The notes under the pieces: generated by a model
The model's database searches: none
The model's input: the letters and a program-made list of their open reading frames with translations, nothing else
Told to the model about the DNA's origin: nothing
Shown: piece by piece, positions 40,955 through 49,218 of the stretch
How the letters are laid out: the number at the start of each line of letters is the position of its first letter
Position numbering within the stretch: position 1 is the stretch's first letter
Origin: Pelobacter sp.
GTDB lineage: Bacteria > Desulfobacterota > Desulfuromonadia > Geobacterales > Pseudopelobacteraceae
Reading direction: 5' to 3'
Length of the DNA stretch: 64,000 bases
Assembly: GCA_030824515.1 (NCBI GenBank)
Contig: JAVBXN010000002.1
Span: 1-64,000, forward strand
Translations under genes and position numbers: made by a program

Positions 40955-41956
40955 TTATCTATATTTTGCTCTAATTACATCAATTAATGCATTGAGAACA
41001 AGTCGGATAATGTTATTAAAACGAGAAAGTGAGGGCAAAGTGATTACTGATTGAAGTGCGGGCATAATTCCATTTATGTTCCAACTCTGTTTTTCAAATT
41101 CCACCGAATAATTATACAAAGTATCTCTATCTATTTTATTACACCTTTGTATCAATTCAGGAGACATGCAATTTGCCCTGACATGATGACTCACAGTCAA
41201 CCAGAGAATAATCTTGTCAAATCTAGAAAGAGGGGGAACTATACCCTGCCTTGCCAACCTGTCAGGGATATTATGAACAGATACAGTAATATCTCTATAA
41301 AATATAAATCTCACACTATCAAGCACTCTAAGATAGAAATCCAGATCCTCCATAAAACGTAATTGTGTCCAAAAACCACAAACATCATCAACAATTTTTT
41401 TTGAAACAAATAACATGTTCATATGGGCAAAAGTCTCAAGCCTTGCCAAATCTTTGCGATGTAAAATATATATATTATTTGCAGAATCAAAGACTGCTGA
41501 TTTTGTTAGCAACGGATCAATATCATGAAGCCATTTGTCTCTATAAACCGAATTATTCTGAACAGCACTTTGATTTGCAATGTACAAATCACACTTTTCA
41601 GTATTTAAAGCGTTGGCTGCTATTTCAAGATGATTGGGATCGCACCAATAATCATCATCATCACAAAATCCAATATATTGACCTTTGGCTACACTAATTC
41701 CGTAATTGCGAACAATAGAGGCACCTGAGCCAGCTATTGAAACCTTAGAACATATTTTGAGTTTAAACCTATCATCAAGTTCGTTCCATAATTTAGAATA
41801 AGACTCCATAACTTCGGTACTTGAGCCATCATCAACAACTATTACTTCATAATTATTATAAGTTTGTTCTTTTATCTTTATCAGTGCTAACTGTAAACAA
41901 TCAATCCTGTTTCTTGTCGGCACTATAATAGAGAACAGAGGTTTTTCAAAATCCAT
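40955..41956 (-). CDS. Family 2 glycosyltransferase
   Basis: 333 residues from the ATG at 41956 (GAAGAG upstream; an earlier ATG at 41986 has no ribosome site). GT-A fold signatures: PLFSIIVPTRNRIDCLQLALIKIKEQTYNNYEVIVVDDGS, RNYGISVAKGQYIGFCDDDDYW with the DXD-type acid triad, and FMEDLDFYLRVL. These enzymes move a sugar from a nucleotide donor to a lipid-linked acceptor at the cytoplasmic membrane. The gene is very AT-rich compared with the left half of the window. It follows the second PEP-CTERM gene by 33 bases and ends near a 273-base gap. Confidence 0.85.
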   Translation of the reverse strand: MDFEKPLFSIIVPTRNRIDCLQLALIKIKEQTYNNYEVIVVDDGSSTEVMESYSKLWNELDDRFKLKICSKVSIAGSGASIVRNYGISVAKGQYIGFCDDDDYWCDPNHLEIAANALNTEKCDLYIANQSAVQNNSVYRDKWLHDIDPLLTKSAVFDSANNIYILHRKDLARLETFAHMNMLFVSKKIVDDVCGFWTQLRFMEDLDFYLRVLDSVRFIFYRDITVSVHNIPDRLARQGIVPPLSRFDKIILWLTVSHHVRANCMSPELIQRCNKIDRDTLYNYSVEFEKQSWNINGIMPALQSVITLPSLSRFNNIIRLVLNALIDVIRAKYR

Positions 41957-41989
41957 ATTATTACTCTTCACATATTTTAATTCCATATT

Positions 41990-42766
41990 TTAAATTTCAT
42001 TTGGCACCACATCACTACAATTTTTATTCTTCATTCTCTTTATCAGCATGCCTATACCAGCAAGACCGGCGAAGAGCAATGAGAACGAGGATGGTTCGGG
42101 AGTAGGAATTGGCTTTTCAGACACTGAAGCGTAAAGTTCTCCTCCTGCCATAGAGCTATAATACTCATAGGCATAAGCCATGGTATAAACAGAGTAGTCT
42201 AAAGAAAACGACTCGCCCGGGGCAAGGACACCAAGAAATATATTATGTGAAGCGACCACTTGATCAGGGCCAGAAAACTCAACATAAGGTGTGTTAAAAA
42301 GCGCGGAATCAATTACTGTTGCTTGATTATAATAGCCGTAGTTTGCTACCTGCACATTGTTTACCATAACATTAACAACACCTGTTGAGTTGCCTCCTTC
42401 TAAATGATCCAAGGAATATCCAGGGTTTAAATTGAATATATAATTTAGATCGAGATAGTATTGATTTTGAAAAGTGCTGGTATTTACGATATCCAGATTT
42501 AGCCAGGATCTGGAATAGACTGAACCATCCGCCAGGCTTAGCATATCGGAACGTGTTGTCAGGTGTCCCGCTGTTGATGCTGTTGCTCTCGCCACGCCCC
42601 AGGGTCTTTCAGAAAAGGTTTCAAGGTAGCCGGAGTTGCTTGTTACATATGTGTCTGGCATACAAAAGCCATGAGTTTCAACACCGATCAACGTTGCATT
42701 TGAAACGCCTGTAATCACACATGAAAACAATATCGAAATGAAACAAAGAGAGATTTTTTTTAGCAT
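41990..42766 (-). CDS. Second PEP-CTERM sorting-domain protein
   Basis: 258 residues from the ATG at 42766 (AGGGAAG upstream). Signal peptide KISLCFISILFSCVITGVSNA. The mature part is Tyr-, Ser- and Asn-rich (YYLDLNYIFNLNPGYSLDHLEGG) without a known enzyme motif. The tail is a PEP-CTERM signal: PTPEPSSFSLLFAGLAGIGM followed by LIKRMKNKN, with nine extra residues after the basic cluster (CSDVVPNEI), more than usual. No sigma-54 box lies within the 59-base gap before it, unlike the copy at 29663-30346, so it is probably carried on the polysaccharide transcript. Confidence 0.92.
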   Translation of the reverse strand: MLKKISLCFISILFSCVITGVSNATLIGVETHGFCMPDTYVTSNSGYLETFSERPWGVARATASTAGHLTTRSDMLSLADGSVYSRSWLNLDIVNTSTFQNQYYLDLNYIFNLNPGYSLDHLEGGNSTGVVNVMVNNVQVANYGYYNQATVIDSALFNTPYVEFSGPDQVVASHNIFLGVLAPGESFSLDYSVYTMAYAYEYYSSMAGGELYASVSEKPIPTPEPSSFSLLFAGLAGIGMLIKRMKNKNCSDVVPNEI

Positions 42767-42825
42767 TGGCTTCCCTTCCTGCTTCCTGGTCAGCATTTTA
42801 TGCGAATCATCTATGACTACACAAG

Positions 42826-43644
42826 CTATCGGGCTGATTTTATTACAGAAACAATACGTCTACTAAATCTAATCACATAATTACGCACTGACTCCGGCAT
42901 TGCTCTCAGAAAAGAATTCCACGACAAATATGCGAATCTATATAGAAGCACTGTCAACGTATTAGCAAATAAGGACTTATTATGACTGGGAATATTCACC
43001 CTGGATGCATGATTCGTATATCTTCCTGCATGTAACGATTTAAGAATTTCGGTTTCTGAAATACTGTCAACATCACACTCAGTCCAGACAGATCTCGGTT
43101 CCTCCAGATTGTGTAAATCAGCACCAAACATCTGGTGTATCTTTTTGCCATCACATTGTAATCTTCTTATATGAAAAAATAAATAAAAATTGGGGGCAAC
43201 ACTGCCGTCCATTTTTCCATTAAGAACCTCGATTGCATCGCAATCATACCTATCAAGATTGGCACGTTCCCTTTTATGGGGATGCACCCATATTGAATAC
43301 CCACCCTGTTGCAGAATTTGCTCTAACACATCCCGTGCGGATGTTGAGGAAATATACTCATGAATCCCTACTGCTGCGATTTCATCACCGTTATCCAGTA
43401 AGACTTCTAATCCGGGGATAACAACAAATGAATCGGAAGACATCTTGTGGCATAAATCAACAAAGCTTCGATACTGATCTGCAGTTACTCCCTTTGCATG
43501 GTCAGTCACCGCAACAAATGAAAATCCTTCTTCCTTGAGAATTTGGCAAAGCAAATCCAATGGGATCGAACCGTCATATGACATCGCCGTATGGCAATGC
43601 ACAATCCCTTTGATGCGACGTTTTGAAATATCCCGGCAGGTCAC
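42826..43644 (-). CDS. PHP-domain metal-dependent phosphoesterase-like protein
   Basis: 272 residues; GTG start at 43644 overlaps the stop of the ATP-grasp gene (GTGA). PHP motifs are visible: KGIVHCHTAMSYDG (HxH-type metal ligands), FVAVTDHAKG, VIPGLEVLL, GGYSIWVHPHKRE, and GADLHNLEE near the middle. PHP proteins hydrolyse phosphoesters (histidinol phosphate, polyphosphate-like or sugar phosphates) or act as tyrosine-phosphatase relatives of CpsB type. Here it is tied to an ATP-grasp gene, so the substrate may be a phosphorylated sugar-related intermediate. The last 60 residues are basic and aromatic (FAYLSWNSFLRAMPESVRNYVIRFSRR), perhaps membrane-associated. Confidence 0.82.
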   Translation of the reverse strand: MTCRDISKRRIKGIVHCHTAMSYDGSIPLDLLCQILKEEGFSFVAVTDHAKGVTADQYRSFVDLCHKMSSDSFVVIPGLEVLLDNGDEIAAVGIHEYISSTSARDVLEQILQQGGYSIWVHPHKRERANLDRYDCDAIEVLNGKMDGSVAPNFYLFFHIRRLQCDGKKIHQMFGADLHNLEEPRSVWTECDVDSISETEILKSLHAGRYTNHASRVNIPSHNKSLFANTLTVLLYRFAYLSWNSFLRAMPESVRNYVIRFSRRIVSVIKSAR

Positions 43645-44840
43645 CGCTTATTACTTCCAAAACGGCTATTGAACCATTTTTTCAGATCAGCAATGCCAGG
43701 GTTTGGATCATCAATTGAAAGGTGGTCGTAACGCAGACCAGGATACCAAGGCAGTAATACTTTAAGCAGGTTAACAAAGAAATCAGGATAAGCTTCAGGC
43801 CAACCGTCCGGCCTGCCTTCCCAAAGGTTTTCAAGGTGAATAAAATCTGCCGTAAGCCAGCGACAGGTAATTTTTTCCTTATACGATAATGTTTCAGGCG
43901 GCAAGATTCCATCAAGGCACCATCTGACCAAATACTGCGGATAATCAATTCCGGCATGTATTGGCAACTGCATTGAGCCCCATGGTCTGCCATTGATCTC
44001 CATCAGTGTCAATGCACCATTGTGCCGATTCCTCTTGTATTCAACCATGGCAATACCCTGAAAGCCGGCATTCAAGATAAGAGTGCGGCTGTGCTGCTCA
44101 ATGTCTTCATCCAAAGGGACTGACATCCTGGCGCTACTTCCAGAACCTCTGGGATCCTTTTCACGAAGTCTTCTCCACTGAAAAGGTAAAAAAATCTTTC
44201 CACCTGATGCAAAACATGAAAAACCAACGCCCTCTCCAGGGGAAAAACTCTGAAGAAGAACCTCATCAACCGTTAACAGTCTTGCCTTAACTTTGGAGTA
44301 TAGATCCTCAGAATCATAGGCAAACACAACTCCACCAGAAACACCTTTTCCCTGTTGCCAATTAATAGAATATCTATCTTTTATAACAATAGGATAATTC
44401 CAATCTGAAATCCCGCCAATTTCGTCAACTGATTTGACAAGCAAGGTCTTTGGTATTGGAACCCCTAAACTTTCAGCAAGACATACAGTCCGATATTTAT
44501 CAGAGACCAGCTCTACAATTGCCCTTGATGGAACAGCAATCCTGACAAGACCTGCCAATTCCTCAGCTTGGGAAAGCGGCCAGACGGTCGAGTCAGTGAT
44601 CGGTATAACCAGGTCAATTTCATGTTTATTTACAATATCACGAACTGAATCAACAAAAGGCTCCACACCTTCCACAGGGTTTGGGTAGACCTCAGCAGCT
44701 TTGCAGTAGCGAGACTTGACTGCTGCTGCAAATGTACCATTGGCTACCGCTACCGCAACCCAATACCCGGCCTTTCCCAAGGATCGCACAAAGGCTAAAG
44801 CTGCAGAGCTGTGACCGTCTAGAACAAGAATTCGTGGCAC
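43641..44840 (-). CDS. ATP-grasp ligase-type protein
   Basis: 399 residues from a GTG at 44840 (GGGGAG upstream). An N-terminal Rossmann-like half (RILVLDGHSSAALAFVRSLGKAGYWVAVAV) is followed by the ATP-grasp core: SDKYRTVCLAESLGVPIPKTLLV, YPIVIKDRYS, the Gly-rich-loop-like GKGVSGGVVFAY, EVLLQSF, and the Mg-binding block LTLMEINGRPWGSMQLP. These enzymes join a carboxylate to an amine or thiol using ATP. The amide-forming partner is unknown; in polysaccharide loci such ligases can add amino acids to uronic acids, and the uronate-forming dehydrogenase is encoded in this locus. It is coupled to the PHP gene. Confidence 0.85.
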   Translation of the reverse strand: MPRILVLDGHSSAALAFVRSLGKAGYWVAVAVANGTFAAAVKSRYCKAAEVYPNPVEGVEPFVDSVRDIVNKHEIDLVIPITDSTVWPLSQAEELAGLVRIAVPSRAIVELVSDKYRTVCLAESLGVPIPKTLLVKSVDEIGGISDWNYPIVIKDRYSINWQQGKGVSGGVVFAYDSEDLYSKVKARLLTVDEVLLQSFSPGEGVGFSCFASGGKIFLPFQWRRLREKDPRGSGSSARMSVPLDEDIEQHSRTLILNAGFQGIAMVEYKRNRHNGALTLMEINGRPWGSMQLPIHAGIDYPQYLVRWCLDGILPPETLSYKEKITCRWLTADFIHLENLWEGRPDGWPEAYPDFFVNLLKVLLPWYPGLRYDHLSIDDPNPGIADLKKWFNSRFGSNKR

Positions 44841-44874
44841 ATCAACTCCCCTCAATATGTACAGGTATGATCGG

Positions 44875-45876
44875 CTACAGCGTACGCCCCAATAAAGTCC
44901 AGCTTAAACACCATTCAAATTCTTGCAATGTATCTGGTACCCACATTCTTTTTATTGCTAAAGGATTATCGCCTTGTACAACTTTGCCGGATGTACATGT
45001 AGTTGCTGTACGATAACCAGCCATTCTGCATACATCAATTGTGTGGTCAGACCAATGGGGCTCAAGCATTGGAGAGGGATATGAGAAATGAATGACAGGA
45101 ACACCAATATGCCGCTCTATTTGTTCCTTTGAAGAGATCATTTCATGTTTGAGAATGTCCAAATCGGCCACATAAGCCATATTGGGATGAGTAAGAGTGT
45201 GGGATCCAATGATATGACCAGCAGACTGTATACGCCTAATTTGGTCCCATGTGAGCATAAGACCCGGATCAGGCTTGTATGCTTCTACCTGTAGCTGCGT
45301 TTCTAACTCGGCAACAGCCAGATCCTGCGCTCTACCTGCAAGAGGCGCGCATTGTTGACAAGCCCTTACCAGCGCGTCGTTCCTGGTAAAAACATCTGTC
45401 AATAAATATTTTTTTTTACAAACTTGATCTAACCATGAACTTTCTGTTGATGTATAAAAAGCATGTCGGAGTCTTATGTACCAGGGAGGAAACGGAGACT
45501 CTATTGAAGAAACGGCAATGTAAAAAGCTGCAGGGATGCCATAATGATCCAGAATCGGTTTTGCAATCTCATAATTATCAACAAAACCATCATCGAATGT
45601 AACGGCAACAGCACGTGGTGGCAACTTCCTGCCACCCTCAAGAAAAGATAAAACATCATCAAGTGACACTGGGTTATATTTCCTTGCCAGCAACTCCATC
45701 TGCGCTTTAAATTGACCAGAGGAGTGAATGATGCCAGTTCCGATAGTTTTTTCGAAGTCTGTCGGACGGTCAAGTACTGAGTGATACCTAAGGACAGCGA
45801 CACATGGAGGTACAAAACGAAGAACATGTTTGAATATTCCGCATTCGATTATTCCTTTCTTGACCAGTTGCTTCAT
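44875..45876 (-). CDS. Polysaccharide deacetylase (NodB/CE4 family)
   Basis: 333 residues from the ATG at 45876 (AGAGGAT upstream). CE4 motifs: AVLRYHSVLD, RAVAVTFDDGFVDNY (catalytic-base Asp and metal-binding Asp), IIGSHTLTHPNMAY (two metal-binding His), and HFSYPSPMLEP. These enzymes remove N-acetyl groups from amino-sugar polymers such as the exopolysaccharide made here. There is no obvious signal peptide, so it may act on lipid-linked intermediates. The gene follows the glycosyltransferase gene at 45878-46867 by one base. A second deacetylase is encoded at 56945-57730. Confidence 0.88.
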   Translation of the reverse strand: MKQLVKKGIIECGIFKHVLRFVPPCVAVLRYHSVLDRPTDFEKTIGTGIIHSSGQFKAQMELLARKYNPVSLDDVLSFLEGGRKLPPRAVAVTFDDGFVDNYEIAKPILDHYGIPAAFYIAVSSIESPFPPWYIRLRHAFYTSTESSWLDQVCKKKYLLTDVFTRNDALVRACQQCAPLAGRAQDLAVAELETQLQVEAYKPDPGLMLTWDQIRRIQSAGHIIGSHTLTHPNMAYVADLDILKHEMISSKEQIERHIGVPVIHFSYPSPMLEPHWSDHTIDVCRMAGYRTATTCTSGKVVQGDNPLAIKRMWVPDTLQEFEWCLSWTLLGRTL

Positions 45877-45877
45877 T

Positions 45878-46867
45878 TTAATCCTCTTTTTCAACGGTAC
45901 AAAGATCAAGAATATTTTCCATGCTTTTTGGTGTTGAGTACGATTGTCCTGTAACACATCCTTTTTCACTCAATGATTTTGCAAAAGATGGATCATTGAT
46001 TACCCTACAAATTGCATTTCTCAATAAATTGACATCTGAAGTCGGTACTATCAAACCGTCAACACCATCAGAAATATAATCTTTAGCACCGCGATCATCC
46101 GCTACTACCACAGGCTTGCCCATTGCCATGGCATTAAGGAAGGTCTGCTGGCCACCCGAGTGCAGATGCCCCCCCTCCATTGGGACTACCACCATTCTTG
46201 AATTGGCCATCAGTTTTCTAAAACCTTCAGGACTGGTTGGCACAATTTTAACGTTAGGGGGTAAAAGCATATCTTCCAAATCTCTCCGCCTTGAAGCTAT
46301 TATTACAGGCACATTGAGATCACGTACCGCTTCTATAAATGTAGAGTAATCACGGTCACCGTCTCCGCCACTAAATATATAATCGCCAGTCTCAATATCA
46401 AATTCAAATCCTTCCAGGGTATGATGAAAAGGAATATAAATGAATTTTCCCAAAGGTATGGAGAAAGCCTTTGAATAGTCAGTGACTTCATGTGACGCCC
46501 AAACAATGAATTTTGAAACCGAGAATGAAACCAACCTGAGTTGAAGTGATTTGATCAACCAGGCAATTCTGCCTTTAGGCACATACCATAGGCAATCGCT
46601 CATTATCACTCGTCTTTTAAACCACGGCAAGATTGTAGTAAGCAAACAATACAAGTTTCCTTTGCGACTGGAACTTGTCAAGACGACATCGTATTGTTGA
46701 CTTATTTTCACCAGCCTTATCGCCGCGACGACGTCCGACAGCAATGACTTCCCACCAACTATTTCCGGAACAAAATCTGCCTTACCAAACCAATTCGCAG
46801 AAACCCTGGTCTCTTTGAGATCGGTAATAATTCTAACACTGTCAGCAAAGTTCTTCTGCCCAGTCAT
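45878..46867 (-). CDS. Glycosyltransferase (GT-B fold, group 1-like)
   Basis: 329 residues from the ATG at 46867 (AAGGTG upstream), touching the stop of the kinase gene (TGATG). The C-terminal half has the GT-B nucleotide-binding features: YIFSGGDGDRDYSTFIEAVRDL, VPVIIASRRRDLEDMLL, NSRMVVVPMEGGHLHSGGQQTFLNAMAMGKPVVVADDRGAKDYI and GVDGLIVPTSDVNLL. The His and Gly-Gly-Gln loop replaces the more common E-x7-E, so it is a divergent member. It acts on the cytoplasmic face of the membrane; donor and acceptor are unknown. The N-terminal half lacks a clear signature. Confidence 0.8.
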   Translation of the reverse strand: MTGQKNFADSVRIITDLKETRVSANWFGKADFVPEIVGGKSLLSDVVAAIRLVKISQQYDVVLTSSSRKGNLYCLLTTILPWFKRRVIMSDCLWYVPKGRIAWLIKSLQLRLVSFSVSKFIVWASHEVTDYSKAFSIPLGKFIYIPFHHTLEGFEFDIETGDYIFSGGDGDRDYSTFIEAVRDLNVPVIIASRRRDLEDMLLPPNVKIVPTSPEGFRKLMANSRMVVVPMEGGHLHSGGQQTFLNAMAMGKPVVVADDRGAKDYISDGVDGLIVPTSDVNLLRNAICRVINDPSFAKSLSEKGCVTGQSYSTPKSMENILDLCTVEKED

Positions 46868-47946
46868 CAGGAACACCTTACGTTCGAATTGAGTAGATAT
46901 TTCCTGTTAATCTCATCATTAAGCCAATTGATATTAGCCTTTATGCATCGGTATCGTTCAATTTTTTTGAGAGCTCCAACTGGTCTGTTCAGAACCCGTC
47001 CACATAAATTACATACTCGCTGGTGGATTTCGCACAGTGCTATTACTTCTTGTGTGGCATGTACACTCTGTCCGTATCCATTTACTAAGCTGGCTATCAG
47101 TCTATTTATAGTTGAAGAGCTATATAACAAGCTGAATTTGTATTCATCGAGACTTGCAAGTATCTTTATCAGATCCACACACAATGGCTCTTTGCCATAT
47201 CCCATAAAGTCAATGACACAAATGTTGTTGCCATCAGCAAGAATGTTCCAAGGCCCAAAGTCACTGTGTCTGCCGCTAATCGGAATCTTGGTCAACTTAA
47301 TGCCATCAATTAACCTTGTTATCTGTCTCATTATATTGCTTCTAAACTTGATGGGTATAAATCCAGCATCACTTTCTTCGATGATTCTTAACCTGTCATC
47401 GCATCTTGCAACCATGTTTTCGAATATTTTATAATCCGTCTCCTCAGGAACCGTAAATTTTTGAAAACAACTCAACCACTGACCGGACAGATTGAATAAG
47501 TGCTCAAGCTTGTTAACATTCTGTGTACTGCTGAAATAACGTGCGTGTTTAAGTAAATCAGACAGGAGTGGAGCATCAACATATTCCATTACAAAGGAAT
47601 TAACCTCAGGAGCAACAACAATAGGGACAGGGACAGAACATCCACTGACTCCGGAAAACAATGGTGACAGGTATTCCATTATCTGAAATTCGACTAAAGC
47701 CTGTAATTGCCCTTCATTACCTATCTCAACTAGTGGATGGCTACAGGACCATTTCATAACGTATCTAAATGACTGGTTATTTGAAATTGCTTCAAAAAAA
47801 ACCAGGCTCGTGTAGGCTTTTTCAATAATTTGAAAGATTTTAAAATCAACAATAGGCAGATTAATACGTTGAAAGTGGTCTTTCAGTTTTATTTTTACAT
47901 TCAAATAAGACTCTTCCACCTCTTTGTTAAGAATAGTTTTTTCCAC
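46867..47946 (-). CDS. APH/choline-kinase-like phosphotransferase
   Basis: 359 residues from a GTG at 47946 (GGAGAAC upstream). The aminoglycoside-phosphotransferase kinase fold is visible: an N-lobe Lys-type strand (FRYVMKWSCSH), hinge EYLSPL/VMEYVDAPLLSDLL, catalytic loop GRHSDFGPWNIL (HxD-x4-N pattern) and metal loop ICVIDFMGYG in place of DFG. Such enzymes phosphorylate small molecules, often sugars, amino alcohols or antibiotics. In a polysaccharide locus it probably phosphorylates a sugar or phospholipid-like head group. It lies between the SPASM gene and a glycosyltransferase. Confidence 0.82.
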   Translation of the reverse strand: MEKTILNKEVEESYLNVKIKLKDHFQRINLPIVDFKIFQIIEKAYTSLVFFEAISNNQSFRYVMKWSCSHPLVEIGNEGQLQALVEFQIMEYLSPLFSGVSGCSVPVPIVVAPEVNSFVMEYVDAPLLSDLLKHARYFSSTQNVNKLEHLFNLSGQWLSCFQKFTVPEETDYKIFENMVARCDDRLRIIEESDAGFIPIKFRSNIMRQITRLIDGIKLTKIPISGRHSDFGPWNILADGNNICVIDFMGYGKEPLCVDLIKILASLDEYKFSLLYSSSTINRLIASLVNGYGQSVHATQEVIALCEIHQRVCNLCGRVLNRPVGALKKIERYRCIKANINWLNDEINRKYLLNSNVRCS

Positions 47947-47990
47947 ACGTTCTCCAGGCTGCTCTACAAATTCAATTCACAAACTTATAT

Positions 47991-49172
47991 TTACGGACCG
48001 ACACAAGGAATGTAGTCCCACACTTTTTTTTCAGGCGTTAGCGTGCAGCACTTGGCGCATCGCGGAAAAAGTTTTATTTTTTTAAGTGTTTTCCTAAATT
48101 TTAAATACCTGGGACCGTTCCATATTTCGCCAAAGTCAGTTTCAAGTACATTCCCGCATTTCATATTCACAGAGCAGGGATAGACATTCCCGTACGGATC
48201 AATTCTGCTTCCAAGCCATGGCCCCAGGCATTTGTTGAGTATACTGTGATCTGGTTTATAAAAGCGGGATTCAATGTCTTCTTTACTTTCCAATGGCAAG
48301 TATATTGATTGATTAAGTCTATCTGCTTCTTTTCGAACCAGGTTCAGCTCATTTGTCAATATTTCTACATTTACAAGACGATGAGTATCCAGAACATTTT
48401 GATCTTCATCTTTTGTGGCGTCATCACCGCCGGCCAATTTAAAACTTCTATTTTCGTTCTCATGGCTTGTATAAAATAATGGAGAAAAAGACAGATGTAC
48501 TTGTAGAGAATTAGCAATTGCCACAAGTTCATGCAGATGATTTTCGTTAAGTTTTTGTATAGTACAAGCAATTGATATGCTTGGTTTCTCCGTATTATAC
48601 CTTTTCTTTTCATTCTGAATGTATTGAATACCTTTAACAGCAGCATCGAATACACTGGTTCGTCTTATTATATTGTGTATTTCTTTTGGGCCATCGATTG
48701 ATATACTGATATCGTCTACACCTATTTCAACTATTTTCTTTGATATCTCTTGTGATAAAAGACCGCCTGAAGTAAGTATGTTAATCGAAATGTTTTTATT
48801 TATTGCATATTCTATAATGTCCAATAAATCTTTCCGAATCATTGGTTCACCACCAGTAAAACAGATGCTGTTAATACCGGCATATTTCAGCTGATCAATT
48901 ACGTCTTTCCACTGTTGTGTTGTCAACTCCTTATCAACTGAACTTTCACACCAGGATTCACGATGATCACCATATAGCGCACACATTATGCATCGACAGT
49001 TACACTTGAAAGTTATATCTATTGTTACACTTTCAGGCGGAGGAGCCTTCCCGCTTCCTGAAACATAATATGGTAATATTTTAGCAGCTTCAATTGCACA
49101 TCTTCCTTGATTAATAAGTGATTGAGGAACAATCTGTTTGACTGCTTTCTTAAATTTATTATTAACTGACAT
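47991..49172 (-). CDS. Radical SAM protein with SPASM-type C-terminal domain
   Basis: 393 residues from the ATG at 49172 (AGGGAAT upstream). The cluster motif is ITFKCNCRCIMCALYGDHRESW (C-x3-C-x2-C). SAM-site features are ICFTGGEPMIRKDLLDIIEYA and ISISIDGPKEIHN. The C-terminal part has a SPASM-like set of Cys: KCLGPWLGSRIDPYGNVYPCSVNMKCGNV, FGEIWNG, then FPRCAKCCTL, enough for one or two extra iron-sulfur clusters. SPASM enzymes modify peptides, sugars (for example dehydrogenation or epimerisation) or cofactors. No precursor peptide gene is seen close by, so a sugar substrate in the polysaccharide pathway is more likely. It ends 44 bases before the kinase gene. Confidence 0.86.
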   Translation of the reverse strand: MSVNNKFKKAVKQIVPQSLINQGRCAIEAAKILPYYVSGSGKAPPPESVTIDITFKCNCRCIMCALYGDHRESWCESSVDKELTTQQWKDVIDQLKYAGINSICFTGGEPMIRKDLLDIIEYAINKNISINILTSGGLLSQEISKKIVEIGVDDISISIDGPKEIHNIIRRTSVFDAAVKGIQYIQNEKKRYNTEKPSISIACTIQKLNENHLHELVAIANSLQVHLSFSPLFYTSHENENRSFKLAGGDDATKDEDQNVLDTHRLVNVEILTNELNLVRKEADRLNQSIYLPLESKEDIESRFYKPDHSILNKCLGPWLGSRIDPYGNVYPCSVNMKCGNVLETDFGEIWNGPRYLKFRKTLKKIKLFPRCAKCCTLTPEKKVWDYIPCVGP

Positions 49173-49218
49173 AATATTCCCTTGGACCTTTAGTAACAAA
49201 CAATGATCACTTAACGAC

